A stretch of 64,000 bases of DNA from Mastigias papua (taxonomy: Eukaryota > Cnidaria > Scyphozoa > Rhizostomeae > Mastigiidae): assembly GCA_964019165.1 (NCBI GenBank), contig OZ025269.1, positions 16,392,187 to 16,456,186 of the forward strand. Direction: 5' to 3'. Shown piece after piece: positions 10,599 to 23,434 of this stretch. The position numbers were made by a program, and so were the translations under genes. The notes under the pieces were generated by a model, which worked only from the letters and a program-made list of their open reading frames with translations, ran no database searches and was not told where the DNA came from. Position 1 is the first letter of the stretch, and each line of letters begins with the position of its first letter.

Positions 10599-10939
10599 AA
10601 CCTCATACACACATACGAATGCAACTTTTACATATGAGAAATCCTTACTGCTTTCAGCGAGTAGGTAATATTTCTTTTGACAAATATTTTTAAGTTTGCA
10701 TTTGGAATTCAAGCTGTATGTTTTTCTTAGAGTTTTGTTAATTGTTGCTGATTTAGCGTCACTTTTCTTATGTACTTGTTTATTATAGAAAACCATTTAA
10801 CTTAAACACTAAAATGCGAGCTCACATTTTGGGAGGCACTTAAATAATTAATAAGTGCCGAATTGAGTTCAGGATAAAATGGATCAGCAAGGGGACTCGT
10901 TGTTAAGAATGTAAAACAGAATACTTTGAATTTCGGTAG

Positions 10940-11298
10940 GAAAACATAAGTACATGGTTGTCACGGAGAAGCTTAATTGGCAAGACGCAAGACAAAGGTG
11001 CCAAGAATACTTCGGCGATTTGGCATCAATTACAAGCAAACAAGAAGAAGAATTATATGCAAAAGTATTAGTTGGCTTCAGCTATGCAGAGGAGTTCTGG
11101 ATTGGGCTAAATGACATAGATAATGAGGGGAAGTTTGTCTGGAGTGACGGCAGAAATTACAACTATACAAGTTGGAGTGATGGGGAGCCAAATAACTATC
11201 TCAATGAAGACTGTACGATATTATCTCGCTCACTAAAATGGAATGATGGTCTTTGTCATTATCGTTTCTATTCCATATGCCGTGTTCCTGTTGCTTGA
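10940..11298 (+). CDS. C-type lectin domain exon, lectin gene copy 1
   Basis: The exon follows a GGTAG acceptor (ending 10939), starts with two bases that complete the phase-1 codon left by 9184-9491, and ends in a stop at 11298. It encodes a C-type lectin-like domain of about 115 residues. Visible features are EKLNWQDARQRC, FWIGLND, the EPN sugar-specificity motif, the WND calcium motif and the four canonical cysteines (RC, EDC, GLC, SIC). EPN with WND predicts calcium-dependent binding of mannose-type sugars. The protein is probably secreted or surface-bound, with pathogen recognition or cell adhesion as possible roles. Intron length is about 1.45 kb. Confidence 0.88.
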
Positions 11299-11602
11299 AC
11301 ATCAGGGAAAGAAACGAAGATAAGATCAGTAGGAAGAAACACTGTTTGATTCTTTGATGATTTCATTTATGTGGCCTGTATTTAGTTTCATTAATATTTC
11401 AATCATTGTGACTTTACCTGTGTCTTTTAAAATAGCTACCGCAGTTTCTGTACTAAGTTTCTTGGATATGCAGCAGTAGATAGTATGGTTGTGTACGGAG
11501 CGTTGAATTCCTGACCGTCTCATTTTGTAACTCATTCTTATCACTTTTCCTTGTTGATTGATAAGGTATGCTATTCATCAATCGATCAGTGTTTCTCTAC
11601 AG

Positions 11603-11793
11603 TCATTTCATCTGCACCATGCAGGGGCACAAGTACATTTCATTTCAGGGGGATGTACATGCAGGGAACCGCATTTTCACCAAAGTGGACCGATTCTGCA
11701 AAACAGAACAACATCTCATCAAAATCCACAATGTGCCAGAACAATTTCAGACAGTAATTTCTGATCATTGGGGAAGTAGGATCTTCGTTTCAT
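11603..11793 (+). CDS. Possible orphan exon, unknown protein
   Basis: An open stretch of 63 codons lies between a TCTCTACAG acceptor and a strong GTAAGT donor at 11794. It starts in phase 2 and ends in phase 1. Three cysteines and a GDVHAGNRIF segment are visible, but I recognise no family. It follows the lectin stop by 300 bp, so it would belong to another gene or be chance. Its phase does not join directly to the candidate exon at 13135. Confidence 0.25.
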
Positions 11794-13134
11794 GTAAGTT
11801 TTTTTGAAATCAGTTTACAATAAGATTGAAAACCCAATCTTGTATAAACAAAAAGAGTTCATTTTCACAAATGGACTCTTCAAGTAAACTATGGTGAATA
11901 GGTGCTAAATGGCCAATCATACGACTAACTGGGCTCATTATTCATCATATCATGTATATCGGCATCTGACTATATATTTCAGTTCACCTGTTGGTCATTA
12001 TACGACGTTTCATACTCAGGCGAGTTTCGGACGAAACAAGATTTTTAGTATACCTAAAAACTGTATCTGCTTTTTCGTGCTGCAGTTAACTAGATGTGTT
12101 TATGCAGCCATTTTGAAAAGTGACAGTTTCGTCGATCAAAATTATGGCCCCAAGACGCCTTTCACGTTTCACATGGGCTGTACAAAGTTGGTCCGTAGAA
12201 CTTGGCCCTGAATTTTTCATATGGCATGAATCTTTGATAAGCCATTGTTCTCTATCATCTTTGAATACAATTCAATGCTCAAATATTCTCGTTCAGCATT
12301 TACTGTTAAGATTATTTTGTCTGTTTTTTCACTTACAACAGAACAAGATTCATTGAGACTATGCATGCAAAATACTATATTCCATGTTGATTCAACGTCG
12401 CTCCAGAGTCGGCTCAGAGTGAATTAATTCGATGTGACTCACTTGCGACATGTAACACACCCCTAAAGTGTCGTCCATTGTCTGTGACTCCTTACTTTGG
12501 TGTCTTGCAGTAATTTCACAGATAGAAGCTTTTGTTACATATACTGCATGTAGCTGACCCATTGTATTTCATAAAGTGCCAGTTTGTGAGTACCGGACTT
12601 GTCGTGATCAACTTCCCCAGCTCCTAGATATACTTTTGCAAATGAGTAACGAAGTATTGTGGCTTTTTGCAAATCTTTAGAAGCATCGATTGCAAATCTT
12701 TCAACTTTTTAAAAATAGATTTTTCGACTATTCATATTTTTGTTCATAGAATTCCCCCCATTTTGTCCTGAATTGCCTACTAATCTACTCAAGTAGGGGA
12801 TTTGCCTCCCCCTAAACTCCTTTAAAATTCATAATGGTAACAACAATCTTCAAACTTAACATGTGCCATTTAAATTTTCAAATATGCAAGAAAAAACTAC
12901 TGCTAAGAGTTCTGATTTAAATCCTGAAGCAACAGTTTATTTGTACAACTTGCATATGAAATTTTATCTGTGACAAGCCATGCAATTCGCCTAGTTCTTG
13001 AGCTTTTTATTCTAAACTAAAAATTTGAAAAACCTACTTTGCTTGAGTCACTTAGAGAAAAACTAATTAAAAGGTGACCCTAGTATTTAAAAGCTGTACT
13101 TTTTAAGCATCCTTGTTTGAAATCATTCAAACAG
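11794..13134. other. No gene recognised
   Basis: Apart from the candidate exon donor at the left edge I see no gene, RNA or repeat. The open frames at 11909-12427 lack domain features. Confidence 0.35.
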
Positions 13135-13436
13135 TCTATTGAATGTATATGGGTTCTTTGTGGCATATACCGAGGGTGTCATAGGCCAAAACATCACTCT
13201 TCTTCATCTAGCAGTTAGATTCGGTAGGATCGAGCAGAACAAAATCACATTAAACTGCCATTGTCTTCAAACACTCGAGGGAATTGGTAGAAGAGGCGAA
13301 AATAAATCCTTCACTGGGTTTCTTTGGTCTTATTCTGCAATCCCAGAGGTGACTACTTTTGATAACTCCCATGATGCCAATTTTACAGTAAACCATATAG
13401 CTACTCAAAAGACATTTAACAAGCTCGTCGCAAATG
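13135..13436 (+). CDS. Possible orphan exon, unknown protein
   Basis: A 302-bp open block lies between a TTCAAACAG acceptor and a GTAAGTAA donor (13437). It has one leading and one trailing base around 100 codons, the same phase pattern as the PAN-like lectin exons. The product includes GVIGQNITLLHLAV and a CHC pair, with several potential N-glycosylation sites (NIT, NKS, NFT), suggesting an extracellular module. I see no alignment to the PAN-like exon. It could be an Ig-like or unrelated ectodomain exon, or a relic. Confidence 0.28.
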
Positions 13437-15212
13437 GTAAGTAATCACTAAATACTATAATGATATTCATGCAAAACTCCTAGAATGTCACTAGTTTCAT
13501 TCCAGTCCTGCTTTATCACATAGGTTTAGTAAGTCCTAAGTTAAAATAGAAAGCACAAACAGAGTTCTAGTTTGCATTGGTGAAATTTGCTCTCAAGACA
13601 AAGTCTTTCTATTTGGCCTACTCTCAACATTGCGCGAGAAGTTTTTTATAATGACCCAGTTAGACCATGTGAGTTTGTTTTCTAGCACATGCCTAAAACA
13701 ATAAATATCTATTGAAAATCTTTCAGAATGCTTTGGTTGTCTGTTGATGCGATTTTCAATGAAAAATTCACTACGCAAATTGCTCGTTTCGCTTCATGCA
13801 AATTTATCTTCATGCAAAGTATCTAGACTCTAGATAGAAAGTTTGAACAGAATTCTTGTTGGCTTCAGTTATGGTTTCTCATGTTAATTTTGTATCTCAG
13901 AGACAGGCTAATTAAACGCAGAATCATGTTAAAATTCCACTGCACACTGTAGTCGAGGTAGTTGATCCAAAGAGAAACTTTCCTTGCATGTACATTTATG
14001 TTCGAAAAGTATTGCACCAACCTGCATGCTAACAGCAGCCAAGGGCCTATTTAATAAAATTTACATAACAGAAGTGTCGCGCTTTAAGGATTTCTTCCAT
14101 GTTACTATAGGCGAGAGAAGATTTGTCAGTTTTGCAAGTTTGGAAGAGGAACAAACTATACTACAATATTTATGTTTTCTTTCGGAAAAATTCTAAAAAT
14201 TTTTGCAGCACTGTTGTCAGAAGTTTGGACATTAACTGTTTACAGTAAGGGTAGCAAATCACTGTAGAATAAACCATCTTTGAATGCAGAAGCGTGATAT
14301 TCCGACATTTCAAGGTGACAATGTTTTAGGTCTATGGCGTGTAATGAATGTTTGCCAAATTGGCTGTAAATAGGCAATTTCCAGCGAACAGATTTCTTTT
14401 CATGAAACTGTTTCAGATGAATTGATCTTCAAGAATCTACATGTAGAGTGGAATAAGTTGGATATTTATTAGAAAGAAATCTAAAAATCATTTTCTACAA
14501 AGCTTTATCGGTATTTATGAAAAGTTTGATAATAAGCGTTATTAAAAAAACTAAATGTAGAACTTATGTTCTTGTAGAAACTTCGAAATTAGATACTTAC
14601 CAAAAGTACTTGTCCATTGGCATTTATACTCAATCCTGCAAATATGTTTCTACTTTCTTGAGGCCTCATTTACTCCAACTTAAAAAGCATTGAAATATAA
14701 TATCCCACTATTTCTTCAGAAAATAAGAATTTCTACAATATTCCGTTATGCCACCTTGAACTAAAAAATTCCGAATATTTAAAGGCACTCCTTCGGCAAT
14801 ATCCCTGATATTCCTTTGAAAGTTTTCAGTTGTACTATAATGTCAGATTCATTTCAAAAACTGAGGAAATGAAGAAAGTTTTTCACTTAAATAAGGTGAG
14901 TGAGCGCCATGAACAGTTATAATAATTTTTTAAACATCGCCAAGAGTAGGCCTTCAGCCACTGTTAGCTGCCAATTTTAGCATAGTGGCGCAATATATTT
15001 CGAATGTAAATGACACGTAAGTGTATATCATCAGTCATTTATGTTGCTGGCACTACCTAGAGTACTGTAATATTGTAAAGGCATATTGCAACAGACACAT
15101 TCTATAAAAGCAAGAAGTACCAATCTGGAACACTGTTTTCGATTTTAGAACATGAGACATGTTTGTGATACTAATTATAATAGCGGTGTTTGTAAATAGT
15201 AATCTCTTCAAT
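13437..15212. other. No gene recognised
   Basis: Non-coding by inspection; only short, unconserved frames and no clear repeat ends. Confidence 0.35.
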
Positions 15213-15475
15213 ATGGGCTAGTAGCCGAGTGATTAGAGCGCTTGACTACTGAACAGAACTTCGATGGTTTAACCCGAACCCTCCGATCATGATTGGGATG
15301 CTCGATCACCGTCCACCTAACAGCAAATGTGTACCCAATGGCAACACTGAGGAAGTTAAAGGCGGCGAGGAGGAAAGGAACTTGCCACCCTACCTGACTA
15401 TAACGAAGGGTCAGGATAGGTATCCTTTCTAACAGACACTCCCTATTGTCCTATCGTATGGGACCTTATTTTGGA
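15213..15475 (+). mobile_element. tRNA-derived SINE-like element
   Basis: The first ~70 bases mimic a Ser/Leu-type tRNA. There is an A-box-like TAGCCGAGTGATTAGAGCG and a B-box-like GATGGTTTAACCCG at the expected spacing, followed by a ~190-bp unrelated body. No true anticodon arm or long variable arm is formed, so this is a SINE relic and not a working tRNA gene. The 3' border is approximate and no target duplication was found. Confidence 0.55.
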
Positions 15476-17499
15476 CTAACCTGTACTTTTACCTTTAGTT
15501 TCTTCATCACACTGAACTTTGTTACCAACTAGGGTTCTGTACTTTTTATTGAAGAGTTTGGGTACAATTTTACAGCTACGTTGTTGTCATATCAGTTGTC
15601 CCCGTTGACAACAATATGATTTCTGCAAAATAGTAAGCTCCTTATTTGCTAGATAACAGTTACTAATGCCACTGGCAGGGGAATATTGATATTGCAAGTA
15701 TGAGGAGGGGGGTCGAACAACTTTTGCCCAAAGTTTCCCAACATTTTAGAGAAAAGATTAACTTCATTCTAGTGTGAATATATAAGAGATTCGTTAATGG
15801 TTGTCTGCTTGAATGATGCATTCATTTGATGTAAACTAGATAATATGTATCTTAAAATCACAGGTTGATTTACTATCAGCATGTTTTTTAATGAAGTACA
15901 TTTACAGTTATCTACATTTGCTTTTAAGATGTGTAGTTAGCAGAGCATACAGCTCTTACAATGTCACAAATTGAACTATAATGTTCTGTCCTTACGTACT
16001 ACACGAGGGGCCTGTCAAATAGACGTGTATGTGCGTTACACCCCTCACTGTTTCAGGAGTCATCGGTAGCTTCTTGGCTTCTCTGAAAAAAGTTGGCATA
16101 ACGATCATGGGTTGTTGCTAGTTACGGTGCTATATTCAAATACTTGGTGTACATTTCTCTTCTACATAATCCTCCTAAAAAATAGGCACTTTGCAGTTTC
16201 TCCTGTCGTAGAATGATGGGCTACGAAACAATGGTTATGCAAATGTAAAGCAGGGGAAAACGAATCTAAAATATGAAGAGGAATTTCATTCTATTAACCC
16301 ATGTCAGCCCATTCTTCCCGATAGGAACGTTGCAAACAAGTATACCTTACTGAAATCTCTAAGATTTCTATGCTCATTCAAGAAGGTAGTATTATCCTAT
16401 AGTTACAAACACACTTGTTGATCAAACTTATCTTTGGAAACATATATTCTCCTTTAGTGGTAATAGGTAAGACTTCTTATGTTTTGTGATTTTGACCTAG
16501 GCATCCTATGCCCCGCCCGGAAGTATGCAGCTGCCAACCTCATTACCTCGTACGTATTTGCTAATTTTTAGTTGTCACATCCAAACTGTCTAACCTGCTT
16601 AGCTTTTCAAATTGGGACACCTTTCAAAAACGTACTAAAATTTTATTGTGTTTGAAGTTGTATGCGTAATGTCTTGCACATAAACGTAAATTCATTTCAA
16701 TGTCATAAAATTCATCAACTTCAATAATTACTGTATGAACCATGTTCAACGTTGTTTTGCCTTTCTGCTGATTTGTGCATGTCAAAAAAGGTCGTTGGTA
16801 GCTTAGAACTATAACGGTCTTCATCTACATGCATTTTTTTTAGAAAGTACCTAACTTTCATGAAGCACTAAGCGCGATATTCTTAAGCTTCTGTATTTTA
16901 AGTCTAAGAATATTCTTCAATCATTCTTGAATTCTTGAGTTTTGAGCATTAACTTTCGCATAAGCTACATTTTTATAATAAAAAGTGTTTAACTGACATT
17001 CCCAGAAGAGTTCCAGAGTCGCATCATAGTGTAACAGGCTCCAGACATGATAAGTGAAGCGCACTCTTGCTTTTTTCTAAAAAAGCTCATATTAGCAAAA
17101 TATCTAAATCTCGATGAAGCTTGAGTCTTGCATTATTCTTAAATTATTCTTAAATTTAACAAAATTTGAATCTTGATACTGTTATAAACCAGACTAATAT
17201 AAAAAAGTGTGTACGTTTAGCTTCAACACCAGTATAGGTGTCACAATGGTGCAGTCAAGATGACTTCTATCTTCCGAATATTGTTTTGGACCATAAAGAA
17301 ACGTCTTCAACTGTTAACATTGCTGGCTGGTAATGCCAGAAGTACATGTATGAGCAAAAGAAGGGAATTGTAGACATGTTGGTTCGTATCAACAGTACAA
17401 ATCTTATTAATTTTTGATTTAAAACATTCTTTACAGTTGGTAATAAATATATACATATATAGTTACAATAGCACATGCAACAGCAACTAAATAACACCA
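15476..17499. other. No gene recognised
   Basis: AT-rich sequence without recognisable exons. The rightmost ~250 bp may be the 3' untranslated part of the adjacent minus-strand LINE. Confidence 0.35.
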
Positions 17500-20400
17500 A
17501 CTACAATAAAACTAAATTTTTTCCCTGTGAAGGCTGTTATTTTCTTTTTTGAATACTACCACATTGTTGCAAGTTTTTATCTCATCAGTAAGTGTATTCC
17601 AAAGGATACTACCTCTAAATGTTACAGAGTTTATTCCATATGTTCGTGTCCTTATTTGAGGCAATACAGTCAAATTTTTTGGTTCTCAGATTGTATTCAA
17701 CTTGTTGCTCGTTGAAAAGATCCCAAAGGTATTAGAGTTTAGGTGATTCAGAGTTTTAAATACTTCTAGCATTAGCTGTTGAAGATTCTTAGTATGGATT
17801 GTCATGCCTGCCCCTTGCATCATGTACTTTTCAAATGACAAATTAGTATTCTGATACAACACTCAGAGTGCTAGTTTGTGTGTTCTGTTAATTTCATTGT
17901 TGGCAGTTTAACTTGCTGACATTGATTTATAACCCGATCATAAATTTTTAAGCACAGTTCCTGGTCATTGTTTGTCCATAGGAACATAAGCTGCAACTTT
18001 TCACACCATCCTATTTTCAGATAGCCACTTTAAGGTCTTATGTAGGTCATCTTCCAAGGTAATTATTACTTCCTCCAGCTTTTTACCTCTTGCATATACT
18101 AAGTTTTCGTCTGCAAAATTGCGTACTTTTGATTCCATTTCAATTACGACGAAGTCATTTATGAAGATATTAAACAGCATTGGTCCAAGAACTGATCCCT
18201 GGGGAACTCTTATCTTTACCATTTCCAAAGAACTGTAGGAAGAACCAACTTAAACCTTTTTACAATGGCCCGTCAGATATCTATGCATAAATTTGAGGGT
18301 ATCTCTGTCAAAGCTACAAGCAACCAATTTGGTAATTATTAAATCGTGTGCGATACAATCATAGGCCTTAGACATAGTAATTAATACTGTCCCAACAATA
18401 CCCGAGGCATCAAGGTATTTGCGCCAAGGTTCAATCCCTCTAAAAAGTGCATCTTGCGTACTATGACCTCTTCGAAAAGAGTTAAGAGATTAGATAATTT
18501 ATTGTCAAGACAATGATTTATTTGTTATCCAATAAGTCTTTCAAAAATATTTGATATCGCAGATAGCACATTTATTGGCCTTCAGTTTGACTCGCCAGTT
18601 TCCATTCCTTTCTTATATCATGGGAAAACATCAGCTACTTTAAGCTCGGTAGGAAAGCAGCAGTTATTTATTGCTGTATTGATACAGTCTGTTAAATATG
18701 AGACAATGATGCTCTTGCTATCTTTTATAATTTTTACGGGTATGTTTCCACTAATAGACTTTTTTGGTTCAAGTGCTTCAAGTTCATACTTTACGTTGCA
18801 GGGGTGAACATGAGAGAATTTAAAGTTCTCATCTTGTCGTACAGAGATTTTGATAGCTTTGATGCCCGGGTGATTGGATGATTCTTATACTTTTCTAGTG
18901 CTCTAGTGACCATTTCATCAAGGTTAGTTCTATCATTGTTATCATTGGTATCAGAAGCACTCAGTCCCAATGATTCAGTGATATTTAAAAAGTACTTATT
19001 AAAGCATTCTGCAATTTTGGTGTCATCTTCAATATTTTCCATCTTCAATGAGGATTATTTTTCACTCATTGGGTTTACGTTGGAAGAAAGTGGCTTTATC
19101 ATTTTCTTAAACTTTCTATCATTGCCAAGCGATTTTGGTGAGGTGCTTTTTAAATGATCTTTTTAGCTTTTCTATTCATATTTACAATCCAATTTCTTTG
19201 TTTCTTATAGCGTTTAATATCCTCCTGATTTTTGCTTTTGGTGACTTTCTCCTTCAACTTAAAGTGCAGCATTATATCCTTGCGAAGTTTCTTATTGACA
19301 TGCTGTTTATTATTGCCTCTCACAATTTTAGTTTTAATTAGAGTATGTTGATCCAGTGTCGTAAAAATGACTTTATTTAGTTCACTGTATTCACTGGTAC
19401 TATTTTCCCGTAGAAAATTAATCAGCTCTATCTGAAACTGCTCTTTAGAGAACCTCTTATACTGTCGACATCTGATTTATTTCAGGGGTACTTTTGTGTA
19501 AATGGATTTCAAATAGTGTAGATCATATGGTGGTGATCATTATGCCCAGTCTCAAACCAACGATTCATTTGGAATGAGTGCTCCATATTTGTAAGTATGA
19601 GGTCAATACACCTAATATTTTTAGTTTTGTAACACAGTAGTTTCCTAATTAAGTTATGAAGACTATAATCTTCAATTAGAGGAGTGATTTTGTGGATCAT
19701 TAGGCTCCATGGTGAAGTCACCTAATATTACATCATACGAACTTAAGTTACTATCACTCAATTTAGAGATCTCACTATTGAATAGCACTGGATCTTGGCA
19801 GGGCGACTTGTAGATTAGCAACAGCAACCATTTCTGTTTTTTCTAATATTCAGTTCAATGGGAATTACTTGTATCTCATTTGAGATATTTTCTTTGTTTA
19901 GCTGCTTGCATATAATTCTATCTTCAAAATAGACAAGAAGCCGCCCACCTCTGTCAGATGATACATCAAGTTTACAAGGGATTTTGAAGCCTTCGATTAG
20001 AAACTTTCCTTTAGGGAATGTAATATCTAGCTTAGTTTCTGCAATGATAAGAATGTCTTTGTGGCCTTTCATCATTATTAAAAAATCAGAGAACTTATTC
20101 CTTATCGAGTTACTATTTATGTAGCCAATAATAATATTTCTACCTTAATTTAATCGAAGAGCTTTCATCTCCCGAAGACAATTATTTTTAGTATGATGGC
20201 TTGCAAGATTATTTACTGTTTTGCCAGATCCGTAGCATATAGATAAATCATTATTATTCCACTAATCCTAGTACCTTTGCTAGTTTCTATGAAAGCTTTA
20301 TCTGGAAAAGGGGTGTAGCACAGTCAATCAGATTCAATAACGTTTAGAAAGTTTGTTGCCAAAGCTGCATTACCTTTCTTATTAAGATGAAGCAAGCTGA

Positions 20401-20895
20401 ACCTAAGGCATGATTTATCAATGTTCGAATTGTCGATTCATCCTATAGTTGGCTCTTGTGCCAGGTTTTTCATCACGAGAGTTAACCTATGAACGTTCTT
20501 TTCAATTCCGGCATTTTTCTTCACATCTCTGCGAATAGTTAGCGAAGATAGTATTATCTTTGTTGATGGAGATAGGCTATCTTGTTTGCTTCTTCCACAA
20601 TTCCATGGATCATTACTTGGGTATCTATGTTGCTTGTGATGTTCCTGCATGGATGATTATACTGTCCTGTTTTTGACGAATAAAAGGCCTTGTACGTAAT
20701 TTGATGTCTTGTATGCTTGCTCCTGCGTGAGGTTTTACTTTCACATTATGCTTACGCTTCATGCCAAATTTGCTAATACCATTCAAAATAGAATCTCGAA
20801 CTATCGTGATCTTACTTCTTGTGTTCTGGTTGTATTCTGACATTGCTATTTGTTTTCTTGTCTTTATGCTTTCATATTCAATTGTCTTGAACATT
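17500..20895 (-). pseudogene. Degenerate non-LTR retrotransposon (LINE)
   Basis: Read right to left. At 20895-20440 is an ORF with a DSILNGI box and a later DSIIIHAG segment, the SGNH-like domain often present in the first part of CR1/L2-type elements. At 20075-19815 is an endonuclease fragment (ILIIAETKLD). At 19048-18791 is a linker segment (ECFNKYF). At 18228-18001 is reverse transcriptase with VPQGSVLGPMLFNIFINDF, followed by FADEN where the catalytic FADD box should be. Many stops and frameshifts separate the pieces. Element limits and clade are approximate. Confidence 0.82.
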
Positions 20896-21439
20896 AAACC
20901 GTATTCTCTTCAATACTATTTTCCTCGTTAATTAGAACCTAGAATTCATCAAAATCTATACCAGTAGTAGAAATTGGCAGGCTGGTAGTGGTGTAGAGCA
21001 GGGGAACGCAGGGGAGCGCAGTCCCCCTGGCAGTAAGTTGACGGAAGCTCAGTCCCCCTCATACTCAGTTAGTGTCTTCCAAGTAACATACTATAAAAAT
21101 GAAGCAGGTATTATCAGAGAACACGTAATTATATGCAATATTACTCAAAGTGCTCCCCTAGCTATCAATTTACTTCTCTACCGCTGCAAACTGGCCATCT
21201 GTAAGTCAAGTGCCTCAGTTCTTAGAGCATCCAGTCTGTTACTTAATTCAAACTTTTTTTTAATGACCGTCTCTATTGCATTTTCGTGGAAGTAGTTTGG
21301 AAGAATCGCCAGAGGTGCCTAAAGCGGAACAGACTATGTCCCGAGCAAGGTTAGTGCGGGATGCGGGACAACCCTTTTGAAAGCAGGACTCTCCTGCTGA
21401 AAGCGGAACAATTGGACAGTCTGCATACACAGCATAGCT

Positions 21440-22035
21440 GTTCTGCAATTAAGGGATGTCAGTTTTCCATGATACTTTTAATAGGATATACCTCCTTTGT
21501 CAACCACATCAACAATAAGATTGCTTCCTGTCAAACTAGATCTCGCTCCTTCTGGTCCTTAGCCAAGTTGTCTCACAACACTTTTGTCAACTAATCTCTC
21601 TTGCAACATCCACATATCCTCCATTGCTAAACATGCATCTCATAAACTTGGCTTCCTCTCTAGAGCCCGTAACTTTTTCTCTCCTTCTCAGCTGCTTACT
21701 GTATACAAATCTCAGACTGGTCCTTCTCTGGATTGCTGCTCCCATGTTTGGGGTGGTGCTTCCAGATCTTCTCTACATCTTCTTGAACCAGTCAAAAGCC
21801 ATCCGTCTCATAAATCATCCTGATCCTCTAAGGCATGTTCGACCCACCAGAAGCTCCACTCAATTACACCTTTTTCCAAGCCATACTATCTAATCCACGA
21901 ACTCTTTCTCACAAATCTTCTTTCATTCCAAGAACTATTCAACTTTGGAACACCATACCTTTCTTTTCCTTTCCTGAATGATAATATTGCAGCGTCTCTA
22001 TTCTTTTAGATATTTATTTAGGTCTTATAAAAGCT
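21440..22035 (+). pseudogene. LINE 3' fragment (reverse transcriptase C-terminus)
   Basis: Two overlapping frames (21584-21823 and 21624-21893) carry KHASHKLGFLSRARNFFSP, then SQLLTVYKSQ, SLDCCSHVWGG and SSLHLLEPV. This is the conserved C-terminal region after the polymerase domain of Jockey/CR1-like non-LTR elements. A frameshift lies near 21800. It is 5'-truncated, as is usual for LINE copies, and ends just left of the duplicated block. Confidence 0.82.
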
Positions 22036-22379
22036 TTCAGGCGATGTGTTAAATGTTGTCTCAGATTCCTAGATTTCAGAGCTATGGCCTACTTTTCAGC
22101 GCTGAATAAGCAGGAGACTCTTATTAAACTGGAGGATGAACGTTCTACAGTGTACAAGCGGGAAGATTCGTAATGATCGGAAGGGGTGAACACTTTTCCG
22201 CAAGAGGGTAGATGAGGATCCAGATTTTCGAATTTACAGAAACTATGCAGCTTCTGAAAAATTTGGCGTAAAGCCAAAATGATAGTTGTCTCCTTTATAC
22301 TTTAAATGATACCAGGAAATTCTTGGTTAGGAAAAATCTTGCTCAGATTAGAAAATAGGAATAGTAACAAACAGGTAAC

Positions 22380-22480
22380 TTCATAGAATATAATAGGAGA
22401 ATATGATATAATAAGCATGATATAATAAGTATAATAGAATATAATAGAATATAATATAATAAGCAAACTTCATAGAAAAT
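22380..22480. repeat. AT-rich (ATAAT/AGAAT) low-complexity repeat
   Basis: Imperfect repetition of ATAATAGAAT-type units. No coding content. Sequence from here to 23247 shows nothing else I can name, apart from a CCCCATTTACACG motif at 22545 that could be the end of an old DNA transposon. Confidence 0.7.
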
Positions 22481-23247
22481 AATATGAGCCTCTCCGGTCT
22501 ATTCATCATTGAAGGGAATTTAGAATTCTATTTCTCTTACACCCCATTTACACGATATCGCATTCATTTGAATCTGATATATTTTCATACCATATTGGTC
22601 TTCCGTTTACACGAAGGCAATGATAAATACGATATGATTTCAATACGCTTATGAATACGCTATTAAATGAATAGGGTATCCTATAGGCACCCCAATCCGA
22701 TATGATTTAATACCATCGGAATTAGTAATACTTCGCTATATTACAGTCATCGTCATTGTAATGTATTTCTATTTTTAAGAAATTAAAATAGTTTTCCAGT
22801 TTGTCTCTTTTTGATACATTTCAAAAGGCGCTGTATTCTACAACAAAATACATGCTGCTCTCAAATGGTGTTTATTTGAGAATAACATTCACTCATTTTT
22901 ACCCGAGTGCGATTAAATTTTGCCCATCAAACATCATCTCATCCATTTGATATCTCAGAAGTAGTTTCTCCTTGATTTGAAAATGAAATTGTTTGCTACA
23001 TACGCAGAATTGCTGCGAGGCTTCGAGACCTCTTCTCTGGATCCTGTAAGGTATTGCTTTTTCTGTTCAGCAAATTATCCAGAGTTGCTGAAAAGCTTTT
23101 TAAGAGGCTCATCTACTATTTACTAGACTACACTATGGGAAATATTTATGATATAGTGATGGACGATAATTTTGGAAGTGGATTGCTATGCATTTAAAAG
23201 AGGTTAGGCAGCTAACTTAGATAATTTTCCTTGTAGCGTTGTGGAAT

Positions 23248-23434
23248 TGAAAAGTGATTTGTGAGAAAATAACTGAGCCGAGCGGTAATCGAGCTCGTGA
23301 CCCTTGATTTTGTACTTTAAGGGTTCTACCAACTGAACTATAGGGTAATGCTTTCAAATCCATGACCAAGGGCAAGTTATTTGCTCGCACTGCCCCTCTC
23401 TTAACCATTCAGCACAGGCGAGGTATCGTAGCTC
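23248..23434 (-). mobile_element. SINE with internal tRNA-like segment, copy B
   Basis: Aligns over its whole 187 bp with 42273-42459. On the minus strand it has a ~85-bp head, then a tRNA-like part with box A (TAGTTCAGTTGGTAGAAC) and a decayed box B. The tail is TTATTTTCTCACAAATCACT-like. It is more diverged than copy A. It is not a tRNA gene, because the anticodon stem does not pair. Confidence 0.72.

Larger units (their letters stand above)
2240..11298 (+). repeat. Segmental duplication, copy 1 (lectin gene copy 1)
   Basis: Several blocks here match blocks at 22.04-28.19 kb in the same order and orientation. They are ~2250-2535 with ~22045-22335, ~3005-3095 with ~23825-23920, the promoter region ~8755-9000 with ~24225-24480, the PAN-like exon with its equivalent, intron stretches near 9590-9690 and 10640-10800, and the C-type lectin exon. 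Matching includes non-coding DNA, so this is a DNA-level duplication and not only a gene family. Copy 1 is longer mainly because an LTR retrotransposon (3492-8515) sits in it. Block limits were read by eye and are approximate. Confidence 0.75.

Noticed and set aside
15213..15285. Ser/Leu-type tRNA gene
   Set aside because: B box is degenerate and no proper anticodon and variable arms form; a SINE explains it better.
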